From positions 1-13,152 of the forward strand of contig DASWMI010000155.1 in assembly GCA_036399835.1 (NCBI GenBank): a stretch of 13,152 nt of DNA, written 5' to 3'. A program made the position numbers and the translations under genes. Of the stretch, positions 6,370-12,674 are shown in pieces; within the stretch, counting starts at the first letter, position 1, and the number at the start of each line of letters is the position of its first letter. The notes below the pieces were generated by a model. That model was not told where the DNA came from. It ran no database searches and saw nothing but the letters and a program-made list of their open reading frames with translations. The stretch comes from DASYML01 sp036399835. GTDB taxonomy: Bacteria; Acidobacteriota; Blastocatellia; Pyrinomonadales; Pyrinomonadaceae.

Positions 6370-6390
6370 ATCCAACCCTGTTAAGACATC
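6370..6390 (-). repeat. Possible attC right half (L'-R')
   Basis: The - strand reads GATGTCTTAACAGG followed by GTTGGAT (6376-6370). GTTGGAT fits the R' consensus, and the CTTAAC box matches the L' position of known attC sites. No R''-L'' half is found within 150 bases to the right, where the lipoprotein gene begins on the other strand. It may be the start of the cassette carrying the hydrolase. Confidence 0.4.
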
Positions 6391-6423
6391 CCAGATAAGA
6401 GGATGAGTAGGAGATAACCGAGC

Positions 6424-6852
6424 ATGACAAAGAAGAGATTGAATCTTATATTCGCTCTAGGACTCCTTTTAGTCACAGCCCTCGCCTGCAACTTTAGCGC
6501 TTCGACGGCCAATATCAGCAGCCTCAAAATCGGCAAAGATGCGAACATCAGCACGGAGACCGAGACCTTCGCCGCAGGCGATACGGTCTACGCTGCCGCA
6601 GTCATTTCCAATGCTTCGGAAAAACTCAAAGTGAAGGGGCGTTTGGTTGCCGACAGCGTCGAAGGGTTACAGAGCGGGCCGGTCGCGGGCGCCGAGAAGA
6701 CGCTTGAGATGGAGGGCGGCGGCACGGCCAAGTTCAGCTTTACGCCTGGCGAGAATGGATGGCCGAAGGGCAAATATAAGATGGAAGTCCTCATGATGAA
6801 TGAGGCCGGCGAGCAAAAGGACCAAAAGACGGTGAGCTTTACAGTCTCCTAA
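6424..6852 (+). CDS. Predicted lipoprotein, function unknown, opposite to the array
   Basis: This 142-residue secreted protein has a basic start (MTKKR), a hydrophobic core and TALAC at residues 18-22, where Cys22 is a plausible lipidation site, although the lipobox has Ala rather than Leu at -3. The mature part begins NFSASTANISSLKIGKD and forms a beta-rich domain ending FSFTPGENGWPKGKYKMEV and QKTVSFTVS, like a small immunoglobulin-like fold. I associate this pattern with lipoproteins of Acidobacteriota, from memory and unchecked. The ATG follows a TAGGAGAT Shine-Dalgarno. It runs opposite to the flanking cassette genes and has its own terminator, so it should have its own promoter in the 260-base spacer upstream, though no clear -35/-10 pair is visible there. 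Confidence 0.8.
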   Translation: MTKKRLNLIFALGLLLVTALACNFSASTANISSLKIGKDANISTETETFAAGDTVYAAAVISNASEKLKVKGRLVADSVEGLQSGPVAGAEKTLEMEGGGTAKFSFTPGENGWPKGKYKMEVLMMNEAGEQKDQKTVSFTVS

Positions 6853-6882
6853 GCTCTCCCTTTTTTAGACTGATAAACTGAA

Positions 6883-6927
6883 CGATGCGCCTCTGGATGT
6901 ACTTAGAGCAGAGGCGCATCGCTTTTT
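6883..6927 (+). terminator. Rho-independent terminator after the lipoprotein gene
   Basis: A perfect 13-bp stem pairs 6883-6895 (CGATGCGCCTCTG) with 6909-6921 around a 13-base loop and is followed by TTTTT at 6923-6927. It is placed 30 bases after the lipoprotein stop. Confidence 0.9.
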
Positions 6928-6950
6928 GTTTTATAAAAAGATTGCTATCG

Positions 6951-6978
6951 AGGCGGTCAGGCTCAATGATTTATCGGG
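6951..6978 (-). repeat. attC-like half-site after the SDR gene
   Basis: The - strand reads CCCGATAAATCATTGAGCC and then TGACCGCCT. It matches the R''-L'' layout of the clear sites (compare TGATAACTCATTCGACC at the carbonic anhydrase). The AAC of R'' is changed to AAATC. No partner half follows within 100 bases; the lipoprotein terminator lies there instead. Confidence 0.5.
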
Positions 6979-7014
6979 AGGCGCTGATGGGGCGTACACG
7001 ATTGCTATAAGGGT

Positions 7015-7818
7015 TTACACTTCATCGAGTGTGAGTGGATGCGGCTGCTTTCCATCAACATCCGTAAAGCCATATTCCTGGGCCAGCGCCGCTGCCACGA
7101 GCACTCGCCCTGATTTCTGCATGATGTCTGAGTCTGAGGCTAAAGCGGCAACTGCGCGACCAATAAACTGCGGCGATTCGGAATTGCTCAGGTCTAAGAA
7201 CGCAGCCGCCTCCATCACCTTCTCAGTTCTCACAAGCCCCGGATACAGCGAGACGACTGCGACATTGTATTCTCGAAGCTCATGCGCCATGTCAGCCGTC
7301 ATCTTATCGGTAGCGGCTTTCGAGACGCCGTAGGCAACATTGCCTATATGTTTCTGCGCCGCCCAAAAAGAGATATTGACGATCAACCCGCTACGCTGCG
7401 CGACCATCGTCCGAGCCGCTTGAGCACTGGCGACGTAATGCGCGCGGACGCCCGCCGCAAACATCGCATCCCAACGCCAGAGCGGTTGCTTCCAAAAGGG
7501 CAGCATCCATGTAAACTCGCCATTCTCGATCATGTTCTCGTAGCCGCCCCAAACATTATTCACCAGAATATCCAGACGCTCATGCTCTTTAACAATTCGT
7601 CTACACACCGCTTCAACTTCCGAGTCGCGTGTATGGTCGCAAGGGGCTGCGATCACAGGACCATTTGCGGTAAAAGTCTCTTCAGCAATAGTCCGCCCCG
7701 TCGCATAAACGACGGCCCCGGCTTCGGCCAGTTCAACGGCTACGCCTTTGCCTACGCCGCGACTGGCCCCTGTGACGATGGCAACCTTCCCGTTTAAGTT
7801 TTTCATAAGCCTATTCAT
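7015..7818 (-). CDS. Short-chain dehydrogenase/reductase (SDR)
   Basis: This is a classical SDR oxidoreductase of 267 residues, expected to use NAD(P)H on a small alcohol or ketone. TGASRGVG (16-23) is the cofactor-binding loop, with Arg42 of ATGRT nearby, which may favour NADP(H). CDH at 60-62 and NNVWGG at 87-92 are the adenine and structural motifs. The catalytic residues are Ser150 (VNIS), Tyr163 and Lys167 in YGVSK. PGLVRTE follows at the usual place. The insertion with WMLPFWKQPLWRWDAMF (104-120) recalls the DHRS1-like branch. The start is ATG 7818 or ATG 7806 (MKNLNGKV); neither has a strong Shine-Dalgarno. An attC-like half-site lies 37 bases after the stop. Substrate unknown. Confidence 0.88.
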   Translation of the reverse strand: MNRLMKNLNGKVAIVTGASRGVGKGVAVELAEAGAVVYATGRTIAEETFTANGPVIAAPCDHTRDSEVEAVCRRIVKEHERLDILVNNVWGGYENMIENGEFTWMLPFWKQPLWRWDAMFAAGVRAHYVASAQAARTMVAQRSGLIVNISFWAAQKHIGNVAYGVSKAATDKMTADMAHELREYNVAVVSLYPGLVRTEKVMEAAAFLDLSNSESPQFIGRAVAALASDSDIMQKSGRVLVAAALAQEYGFTDVDGKQPHPLTLDEV

Positions 7819-8124
7819 TTACAACAATCTCAAGCGCCAAATCAACATCTGACGCAAGAATATCCCCAACCCGATTAGTTGCCGCTGCTCCGGGCCGCCT
7901 CGCCAAACAAATATCTATGGTCGGTGAGACGGGTCGGCTGGTCCATTTTCATCAAGCGGAAAACCGTGTGTCAAAAGGAGCGGCGCGTTTCTTTGCGTAG
8001 ATGGAAAAGAATTCTACGCCGCCGCGTTACGTTTCTTCCTGGAAAAGTCACACATAGATGCAGGCACGAAATCGAGGCACGGCCTCATGCACAGCTATCT
8101 CAAAGGAGAAAAGGAGAAACTCAC
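7819..8124. other. 306-base spacer between divergent genes
   Basis: This spacer separates the divergent SDR gene and secreted-protein gene, so it should hold both promoters. I see no confident -35/-10 pair. A 6-bp inverted repeat (GCGTAG/CTACGC) lies at 7995-8019. The frame of the secreted protein stays open back to 7879, but that part is unlike protein and precedes the good start site. There is no attC core with a matching hairpin. Confidence 0.5.
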
Positions 8125-8739
8125 ATGAAAATTCAAACGGCCAGACAATATGTTTTTAGCGCGGCGCTTATCGCAACCTTTCTGCTCGGCGCAGTTTCCG
8201 CGCTTGCACAGGAGCGCAAAATACCGATGGGCGAGGAAGTGGCCCTCCCCGTCAAGGGAGGATGTCCCAAACCAATCGCTTTGACGCTCAACGCAACCAC
8301 GCCGAACGTAATCAACACGGACTTCAATGCTGTTCAACTCGCTGCGCCCAGAGCAGTCCTCAACGACCCGCTCTCAGATAAGAGCTTCCTCTACTCATTT
8401 CGATGGATAAGCGAACAAAGGTGTTGCGAGATCACGAAAGCGGTCCTGACGGTGAAGCTCAAAGCGAACCAGCCCGGCCAATCGAAAACCAGCTCCGACG
8501 CGGGCAATGACGGCATCGCTATCATGCACGCAGGGAGCGTGGTGCTGCCCTTCAGCGAGCCTGTCTACAGTAGCTGGCCTTTTAGTGTCGGACAGACTGC
8601 GACCAAGACCTGGAATCTGACAGGGGCGGCTTTGAGTAACCTTAACTCAACCGGCACGCTGAGTCTGTATGTGCAGGACGACACGAGCGTGGTGTCGGCT
8701 ACGCTGCAAATCTACGGGTGCTGCCTGTCATCGAAGTGA
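8125..8739 (+). CDS. Secreted beta-rich protein with two Cys-Cys motifs, function unknown
   Basis: This 204-residue protein carries a clear signal peptide: MKIQTARQY, a hydrophobic stretch and the cleavage site AVSALA|QE near residue 28. The mature part is rich in Ser, Thr and Asn and beta-prone, with SFLYSFRW, LTVKLKANQPG, a DAGNDGIAI segment, GQTATKTWNL and LSLYVQDDTSVVSATLQ. Two vicinal Cys pairs, QRCCEI and YGCCLSSK at the C-terminus, plus a Cys near residue 51 (GGCPKP), suggest disulfides. I do not recognise the family. The ATG at 8125 follows an AAGGAG repeated twice (8103-8117), a strong ribosome binding site. It is opposite in strand to the flanking genes and has its own terminator. 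Confidence 0.8.
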   Translation: MKIQTARQYVFSAALIATFLLGAVSALAQERKIPMGEEVALPVKGGCPKPIALTLNATTPNVINTDFNAVQLAAPRAVLNDPLSDKSFLYSFRWISEQRCCEITKAVLTVKLKANQPGQSKTSSDAGNDGIAIMHAGSVVLPFSEPVYSSWPFSVGQTATKTWNLTGAALSNLNSTGTLSLYVQDDTSVVSATLQIYGCCLSSK

Positions 8740-8740
8740 G

Positions 8741-8796
8741 AGGGTCTGGTTGAGCAAGCACAGCACACGCGCCGGGCAAAGCTCAAGAGGGCGACG
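8741..8796. repeat. attC-like remnant after the secreted-protein gene
   Basis: GGGTCTGGTTGA at 8742-8753 is identical to 12 bases of the attC at 3974-4004 in the same orientation. It is followed by CACGCGCCGGGC and GCTCAAGAGGG, words also found in that attC but in another order. TTGAGC/GCTCAA can pair. The R'' and R' cores are missing. It looks like a rearranged or decayed site. Confidence 0.4.
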
Positions 8797-8820
8797 AAGT
8801 GATTGCCGGTGCAGCCAACA

Positions 8821-8855
8821 ATCGCGCGGCCTCAACCACCGCGCGATCTGTTTTT
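8821..8855 (+). terminator. Rho-independent terminator after the secreted-protein gene
   Basis: A perfect 9-bp GC-rich stem pairs ATCGCGCGG (8821-8829) with CCGCGCGAT (8839-8847) around a 9-base loop, then CTG and TTTTT at 8851-8855. It stops + strand transcription 24 bases before the end of the convergent monooxygenase gene. Confidence 0.85.
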
Positions 8856-8878
8856 ACTAAGAGCCTCTGCCAATGATT

Positions 8879-10444
8879 TTATGAACGCCCGGCAAACTCG
8901 CTTAGATAGGCTTTCACTTCATCCAGAGAAATTTGAGGCGAGATAAATCCGATGTAGTTATCGGGTCTCAAGAGCAGACTAAAAGGCTGGTCCGCGCCAA
9001 ATATTTCCGCCACGTGCGATTGAAGTGGGACCACATTAAAATCAACCCAGCCGGCGTACTCATTTTCGAGTTCCGTTTTTAATGCTTGATAATCGTCGGG
9101 CACGGCTGAGAAAACAAGCAGATGAAAGTTCGTTTGATGCAGCTTGTCGTAAACGCTTGCCCCATCAATCAGAAAATACGGCAGACGATCTCCGGCTTTG
9201 ACTTTAAAATCCTCATCGCCTTGATGCCTGCTTAAAGAGCAGTCGCGGTAGTTGATGCCGATTTGCGAAATGAGCGGAAAGATAAATTGCTTAACGGTCT
9301 CGAACCGCAAAACGAAATTAGCGATGCGTGGAAAAATGTGCGTGCGGAAATAAGCTATGAGCCATTCTTCGCTCGCGCCGAAATTGAAGAGGCGGTCGGT
9401 TGTTTCGAGTAAGCGTTGAGCATTGGCGAGCCGCTCTTCGTTGTAGGTTTCAAGTATCTTCGCGTCAGCTTTGCCGCGCAGGGTCAAGGCTATTTTCCAG
9501 GCCAAATTATAGCCGTCCTGAATCCCCGTGTTCATTCCCTGCGCTCCGGCGGGCGTGTGTATGTGCGCGGAATCGCCCGCCAGGAAACATCTGCCCTCGC
9601 TGAATCTATTGACGCGGCGCGAGTGGACCTTATAAACCGAAAACCAATTAACGTTTGTGATGTCCAGATTTAATTTTGTATCCTCTTTGATCTGTTCTTC
9701 GATCTCCTCGTATAAAATCTCGCCTTCTTCCTTAGCGTGATTTTCGGGAAATGTCCCGACAATTCTATAACGATTTTCGCCAATCATAGGGAAAAACGCT
9801 GTGATAGTATTCTGGGCCAGGCACACCATCAGCGCATCGTGGCTAAACTCCCAATCAATCTGCACGTCGGCGACATAAAAAAGACGCTCGAACGTACTCC
9901 CTTCAAATTCGAGGCCGAGTGAGTGCCTGACGATGCTTTTCGCGCCGTCACAACCGACCAGAAATTTTGCTTCGACTGTTTGCGTTTCACCATTCGATTT
10001 TTTGACGTTGGCCTTGACGCGTTCATCATCCTGCGAAAAACTTTCCAACTCGGTCTGCCATTGAATCTCTTTACCGTTTGATTTGATAAAGTCAGACAAA
10101 ATCTTTTCGTGCTGGCCCTGCTCGACAATCAAAAGAAACGGGTACGGACTCAAACCCTTCCCGATTTCGCCCAGCTCAACCTCCCCGCGCACCTCGCCGC
10201 CTTCGAGAAGACGCGCCCTTTCGGCAATCGCGCCCAACTCGATTAAATCGTCTGCCAGACCGATTTGCTCATAAATTTCGAGCGTCCGAGCCTGCACACC
10301 GATTGCCTTTGAATACGGAGTGATATTTTCTTTCTTATCAAAGATAACAAAATCAACGCTATGTCTGATGAGCTGGCAAGCGAGCGCGAGACCTGTCGGA
10401 CCAGCCCCTATAATAATCACGTCCGTCTTCATCGCCGTCTTCAT
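8879..10444 (-). CDS. FAD-dependent aromatic-type monooxygenase (FAD_binding_3)
   Basis: This is a 521-residue flavoprotein hydroxylase of the group A type (PF01494; relatives include MhpA, pentachlorophenol 4-monooxygenase and polyketide hydroxylases). IIIGAGPTG (10-18) is the FAD Rossmann loop, with Asp36 at the ribose position. FLVGCDGAKSIVR (161-173) is the DG motif and CFLAGDSAHIHTPAGAQG (286-303) is the GD motif with the conserved His and Pro. The C-terminal region, about 400-521, with GDRLPYFLIDG and a LLLRPDNYIGFIS strand, is the thioredoxin-like domain of the long members. It probably uses NAD(P)H and O2 to hydroxylate an aromatic or polyketide substrate, unknown here. Start is ATG 10444 or ATG 10432 (residue 5); neither has a strong Shine-Dalgarno. 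It follows the propeller gene across an attC half-site. Confidence 0.9.
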   Translation of the reverse strand: MKTAMKTDVIIIGAGPTGLALACQLIRHSVDFVIFDKKENITPYSKAIGVQARTLEIYEQIGLADDLIELGAIAERARLLEGGEVRGEVELGEIGKGLSPYPFLLIVEQGQHEKILSDFIKSNGKEIQWQTELESFSQDDERVKANVKKSNGETQTVEAKFLVGCDGAKSIVRHSLGLEFEGSTFERLFYVADVQIDWEFSHDALMVCLAQNTITAFFPMIGENRYRIVGTFPENHAKEEGEILYEEIEEQIKEDTKLNLDITNVNWFSVYKVHSRRVNRFSEGRCFLAGDSAHIHTPAGAQGMNTGIQDGYNLAWKIALTLRGKADAKILETYNEERLANAQRLLETTDRLFNFGASEEWLIAYFRTHIFPRIANFVLRFETVKQFIFPLISQIGINYRDCSLSRHQGDEDFKVKAGDRLPYFLIDGASVYDKLHQTNFHLLVFSAVPDDYQALKTELENEYAGWVDFNVVPLQSHVAEIFGADQPFSLLLRPDNYIGFISPQISLDEVKAYLSEFAGRS

Positions 10445-10464
10445 AGATTCCAGGCAAGCAACAT

Positions 10465-10508
10465 AAAAGAGACGCTATCGGGCGTTCGGGCTTAATGAAT
10501 TGTGAGGC
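10465..10508 (-). repeat. attC half-site (R''-L'') after the propeller gene
   Basis: The - strand reads R'' GCCTCAC (10508-10502), AATTCATTAAGCCCG as L'', then AACGCCCGATAGCG. R'' is the exact complement of the R' core GTGAGGC (11840-11834) at the other end of this two-gene cassette. No convincing L'-R' follows before the monooxygenase start. The stretch after L'' resembles that after the half-site at 6951-6978. Confidence 0.65.
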
Positions 10509-10527
10509 GCTGTCTTAGGCACTGATT

Positions 10528-11331
10528 TTAGAAAGGCAGACGCCAGACCTTTCCATCAAACTCGGCAATCCATAAAGCTTCACCATCCCAGGTTAAGCCG
10601 CTCGGACGCTTGATTTGGTCCAAAGTGTATTGGGCTGCTACCAGACCTGTCGCGGGGTCAATCGAGGAGAGCTTACTATCTTTGAGATGCCAGAGCCTTG
10701 TTCCATCCCAGGCTAAACCGTGAGTGCTATCATTGCGAGTCCCCGCGGGCAAGGGATAATCGCCGACAACTTTTCCCGTCTCCGGGTCAATCTTCAAGAG
10801 AAGCTGAGTTTGCGAGTCGGGCAGTTTATAGTTGAACCAGTGCCAGGCAATCCAGAGATGGCTGCCGTCATAGGCCATGCCCGAATAAGATTGGCTCGCC
10901 GGGTCATCGCGATACTTGCCTTTAAAAAGCCGCTCGACCTTCCAATCCAGTGTGTCTATATATCCGAACGACTCGCCGTATGAGCCAGCAATCCAGAGCT
11001 TATCTTTGACAAAGCAGATGCCTCCGGGACTTTTAAACGCGCCACCCAGTTCGCTGATAGCCCGCTGATGCTGCTCGGAATTACTGACCTCCCAAACCAA
11101 TGTTAAAGGATCGAGGATGGCATACTGTCCTCGACCCAGATAGATAGCGACCCAGATATTCTTTCCGTCGTAAGCAAGACTGGAAATTCTTTGAGGGAGT
11201 TCGGCAGGTAATTTGGCAACGAGCTTTAGTTCTCTGATATTTGGACCATTAATCCGGCTCTCATGCTTCGGGTTTGCAGCAGCAGAGAGAGCAGCGACGA
11301 TGAGCAAAGATGACAGCAGCATACTTTTCAT
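10528..11331 (-). CDS. Secreted beta-propeller-like repeat protein
   Basis: This 267-residue protein has an N-terminal signal peptide (MKSMLLSSLLIVAALSAAA|N). It then has about five repeats of the pattern G-(L/M/I)-x-(Y/W/F)-DG-x-x-LW-(I/V)-A followed by an IDP-x-TG strand. The cores are LAYDGKNIWVA, ICFVKDKLWIA, MAYDGSHLWIA, LAWDGTRLWHL and LTWDGEALWIA. Conserved Trp and the Asp-Gly turn suggest a five- or six-bladed propeller, similar in look to glutamine-cyclotransferase or NHL-type sensors, but no catalytic residue is identified. It is probably periplasmic or exported. The ATG has a strong AAAGGAGA Shine-Dalgarno. It is the second gene of a two-gene cassette, 59 bases after the GGCT-like gene, and its stop lies 19 bases before the attC R'' core. 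Confidence 0.8.
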   Translation of the reverse strand: MKSMLLSSLLIVAALSAAANPKHESRINGPNIRELKLVAKLPAELPQRISSLAYDGKNIWVAIYLGRGQYAILDPLTLVWEVSNSEQHQRAISELGGAFKSPGGICFVKDKLWIAGSYGESFGYIDTLDWKVERLFKGKYRDDPASQSYSGMAYDGSHLWIAWHWFNYKLPDSQTQLLLKIDPETGKVVGDYPLPAGTRNDSTHGLAWDGTRLWHLKDSKLSSIDPATGLVAAQYTLDQIKRPSGLTWDGEALWIAEFDGKVWRLPF

Positions 11332-11390
11332 AGATGAGGTCTCCTTTGTCAGCTAACTGCTCTTCTTCTCGGCCATCATACATCTTACTT

Positions 11391-11813
11391 CTATTGAATT
11401 GAAGACACATAGCTCTGCGGCAAGCCGATTCTCTCGGCCAGCTCTCTGAGCTTTGAGACGTACTGCGGATTTCGCTCTTCTCGCGAAGGCGGCACGGGAA
11501 GGTTGAAACAGAGGGCCGGAATGACGCTACCGTCCTCCAGTTGTGCGAACACGGCTTCCGGACGGTAAATACTCAAGGAAGCTTCCCCGTAGAGTGCGTC
11601 CACTTCCGCGTGTGTGAGCGAGAAGAGGACACCGTGCGCTCTCCGGCCCGGGCACGGAACGAGGGTCGCGCGTGCGCCGATGACTAGGCAGAAGTTCTCA
11701 ACAGAAGCCATCCGGCGATTCATGGGATTCATTCCTTTTTCCCGCAAGAGCGCATCGTCCATAAACAATCCGTAGAAAAATATATCAATTCTTCTGGCTT
11801 CTGCTTCTGTCAC
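11391..11813 (-). CDS. Gamma-glutamylcyclotransferase/AIG2-like family protein
   Basis: This is a predicted cytoplasmic protein of 140 residues with the GGCT-like (BtrG/AIG2) fold. IDIFFYGLFMDD (9-20) is the N-terminal strand and the YG-x-x-M substrate loop, followed by GARATLVPCPGRRAHGVLFSL (46-66). ALYGEASLSIYRPEAV (74-89) aligns Glu77 with the catalytic Glu of the family. LEDGSVIPALCFNLP closes the barrel. Known relatives release 5-oxoproline from gamma-glutamyl amines; the real substrate here is unknown. The frame is open back to an ATG at 11879, but that ATG and R' GTGAGGC lie inside the preceding attC. I chose GTG 11813 because GAGGTG (11826-11821) gives a Shine-Dalgarno with the GAGG 9 bases away. 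A GTG at 11822 is the alternative. It is the first gene of a two-gene cassette. Confidence 0.8.
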   Translation of the reverse strand: MTEAEARRIDIFFYGLFMDDALLREKGMNPMNRRMASVENFCLVIGARATLVPCPGRRAHGVLFSLTHAEVDALYGEASLSIYRPEAVFAQLEDGSVIPALCFNLPVPPSREERNPQYVSKLRELAERIGLPQSYVSSIQ

Positions 11814-11833
11814 GACAATCACCTCAATCGAAT

Positions 11834-11942
11834 GCCTCACGCCCGAATTAACCCGCCGCGCGCGAGCATCACACAACATACGCCGGATTATACAGGTATG
11901 AAAGAGATGCTCTTGAGGCGTCAGGTTGATGAGTTGTTGGAT
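11834..11942 (-). repeat. attC site after the DinB gene
   Basis: A full 109-base site on the - strand: R'' ATCCAAC (11942-11936), ACTCATCAACCTGACGCC as L'', inner GAGCATC pairing with GATGCTC, then GGCGGGTTAATTCGG as the L' arm and R' GTGAGGC (11840-11834). AACC/GGTT and CGCC/GGCG also pair across the palindrome. The L'-R' arm closely follows the layout of the aadA attC (GCGGCTTAACTCAAGCGTTAG). The R' core has one change from GTTRRRY. Confidence 0.85.
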
Positions 11943-12557
11943 GGCGGCGGTCGGCGTCCGTCCGGGTTAAGACGCACGCAGACCGTGTTTCTCTGCATAG
12001 TAAAAAAGGATGTCGAAGTCTTCCGGGGCGTAACCGAGCGACCTGAGCAGCAGCGCGACCTGTCCTCTATGATGAACACCATGATTGGCCGCGTGCTGCA
12101 TCAATTCTCCCACAGGCATTGAACGCTTCTCAGCCCCGCCAATCACGAATTCGGCTTGACGAGCCAGGTCTTCGTCTTGCAGTTTCGACAGGAACTCGCG
12201 CACATAGACCTCTACCTGATTCCAGGTTTCGACGAGAGATGCCATAGTCGGGTAGTCTTCAGGATTGAGAGGAGCGCCGCGTTCTGGACCACCGCAACGA
12301 CCGAGCCAGCCCCATTCAGCGCTCAGCGCATGAACCATAGTGTTCCTGATAGAGCCATAACTGCCAGCAACAGTTTGCGTGAACTGTTCAGGCGTCAACT
12401 GTGAGATCACCTTAAAGAGCTTACTGTTGGCCCAGTAGCCATAATCGTAAAGAACTTCCAGGTCTTTGACGTTCATCTGATGCTCCTCACCCGAAGGTCC
12501 GGATACCCTGCCCCGCTCTGCCGGAAGCCAGGAAAAGCTGTTTCAACTCTAATCCAA
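11840..12557 (-). mobile_element. Gene cassette carrying the DinB-family gene
   Basis: A cassette of 718 bases runs from the T after G of R' GTTGGAT (12558-12552) to the G of the next R' (11840). Its own R'' is ATCCAAC (11942-11936), the exact complement of its leading R'. It carries one gene in the array orientation. This is the clearest cassette in the window. Confidence 0.82.
11967..12476 (-). CDS. DinB/YfiT-like four-helix metalloprotein
   Basis: This 169-residue protein has the DinB four-helix bundle. The likely metal ligands are His49 (NTMVHALSAEW), His132 and His136 (HAANHGVHHRGQ), the usual three-His set. YDYGYWANSKLFKVI at 10-24 is the first helix, and SPEQF-type LTPEQFTQ follows. 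LLRSLGYAPEDFDILFY closes the chain. Relatives include DNA-damage-induced proteins of unknown action and thiol-dependent transferases for bacillithiol or mycothiol; which applies here is not known. The ATG at 12476 has GTGAGGAGC as Shine-Dalgarno 6 bases upstream. It is the only gene of its cassette, and its stop is 24 bases before the attC core. Confidence 0.9.
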   Translation of the reverse strand: MNVKDLEVLYDYGYWANSKLFKVISQLTPEQFTQTVAGSYGSIRNTMVHALSAEWGWLGRCGGPERGAPLNPEDYPTMASLVETWNQVEVYVREFLSKLQDEDLARQAEFVIGGAEKRSMPVGELMQHAANHGVHHRGQVALLLRSLGYAPEDFDILFYYAEKHGLRAS

Positions 12558-12674
12558 CGCTAGTGTCCGCCCGACGCCGGAATTACCTCCCACACGCGAG
12601 CAGCCTTCATCTACAAAGCGAGGAAGCATGATAAAAGGCACGCTCAGAAGCGCGTCCGGTCGAATGAGTTATCA
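12552..12674 (-). repeat. attC site after the carbonic anhydrase gene
   Basis: A 123-base site on the - strand: R'' TGATAAC (12674-12668), containing the gene's TGA stop, CTCATTCGACCGGACGC as L'', inner GAGCGTGCC opposite GGCTGCTC, GGTAATTCCGGCG as L' and R' GTTGGAT (12558-12552). A second R'-like core, GTCGGGC, lies about 20 bases earlier. GTTGGAT is preferred because it fits GTTRRRY and matches the R'' of the next cassette. R'' is off consensus in its first bases. Confidence 0.8.

Larger units (their letters stand above)
10465..11839 (-). mobile_element. Two-gene cassette (GGCT-like plus propeller protein)
   Basis: The cassette begins after the G of R' GTGAGGC (11840-11834) and ends in an attC half with R'' GCCTCAC, the exact complement of that R'. 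Both cores depart from the consensus at the same, paired position (GTG instead of GTT, CAC instead of AAC), which strongly ties the two ends together. No attC lies between the two genes, which are 59 bases apart. The left limit is approximate. Confidence 0.68.

Noticed and set aside
7879..8124. N-terminal extension of the secreted protein
   Set aside because: The open stretch has an Arg-rich, non-conserved look, and the real start at 8125 has a strong ribosome binding site followed by a signal peptide.
11351..11357. GTTAGCT on the - strand between the GGCT-like and propeller genes as an attC core
   Set aside because: It does not fit GTTRRRY and has no L boxes or palindrome around it; the matched cores lie outside both genes.
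12571..12581. GTCGGGC on the - strand inside the carbonic anhydrase attC as the real R'
   Set aside because: It has the expected spacing from L' but has C in place of the second T, while GTTGGAT about 20 bases further fits the consensus and matches the next R'' exactly. Kept as an alternative only.
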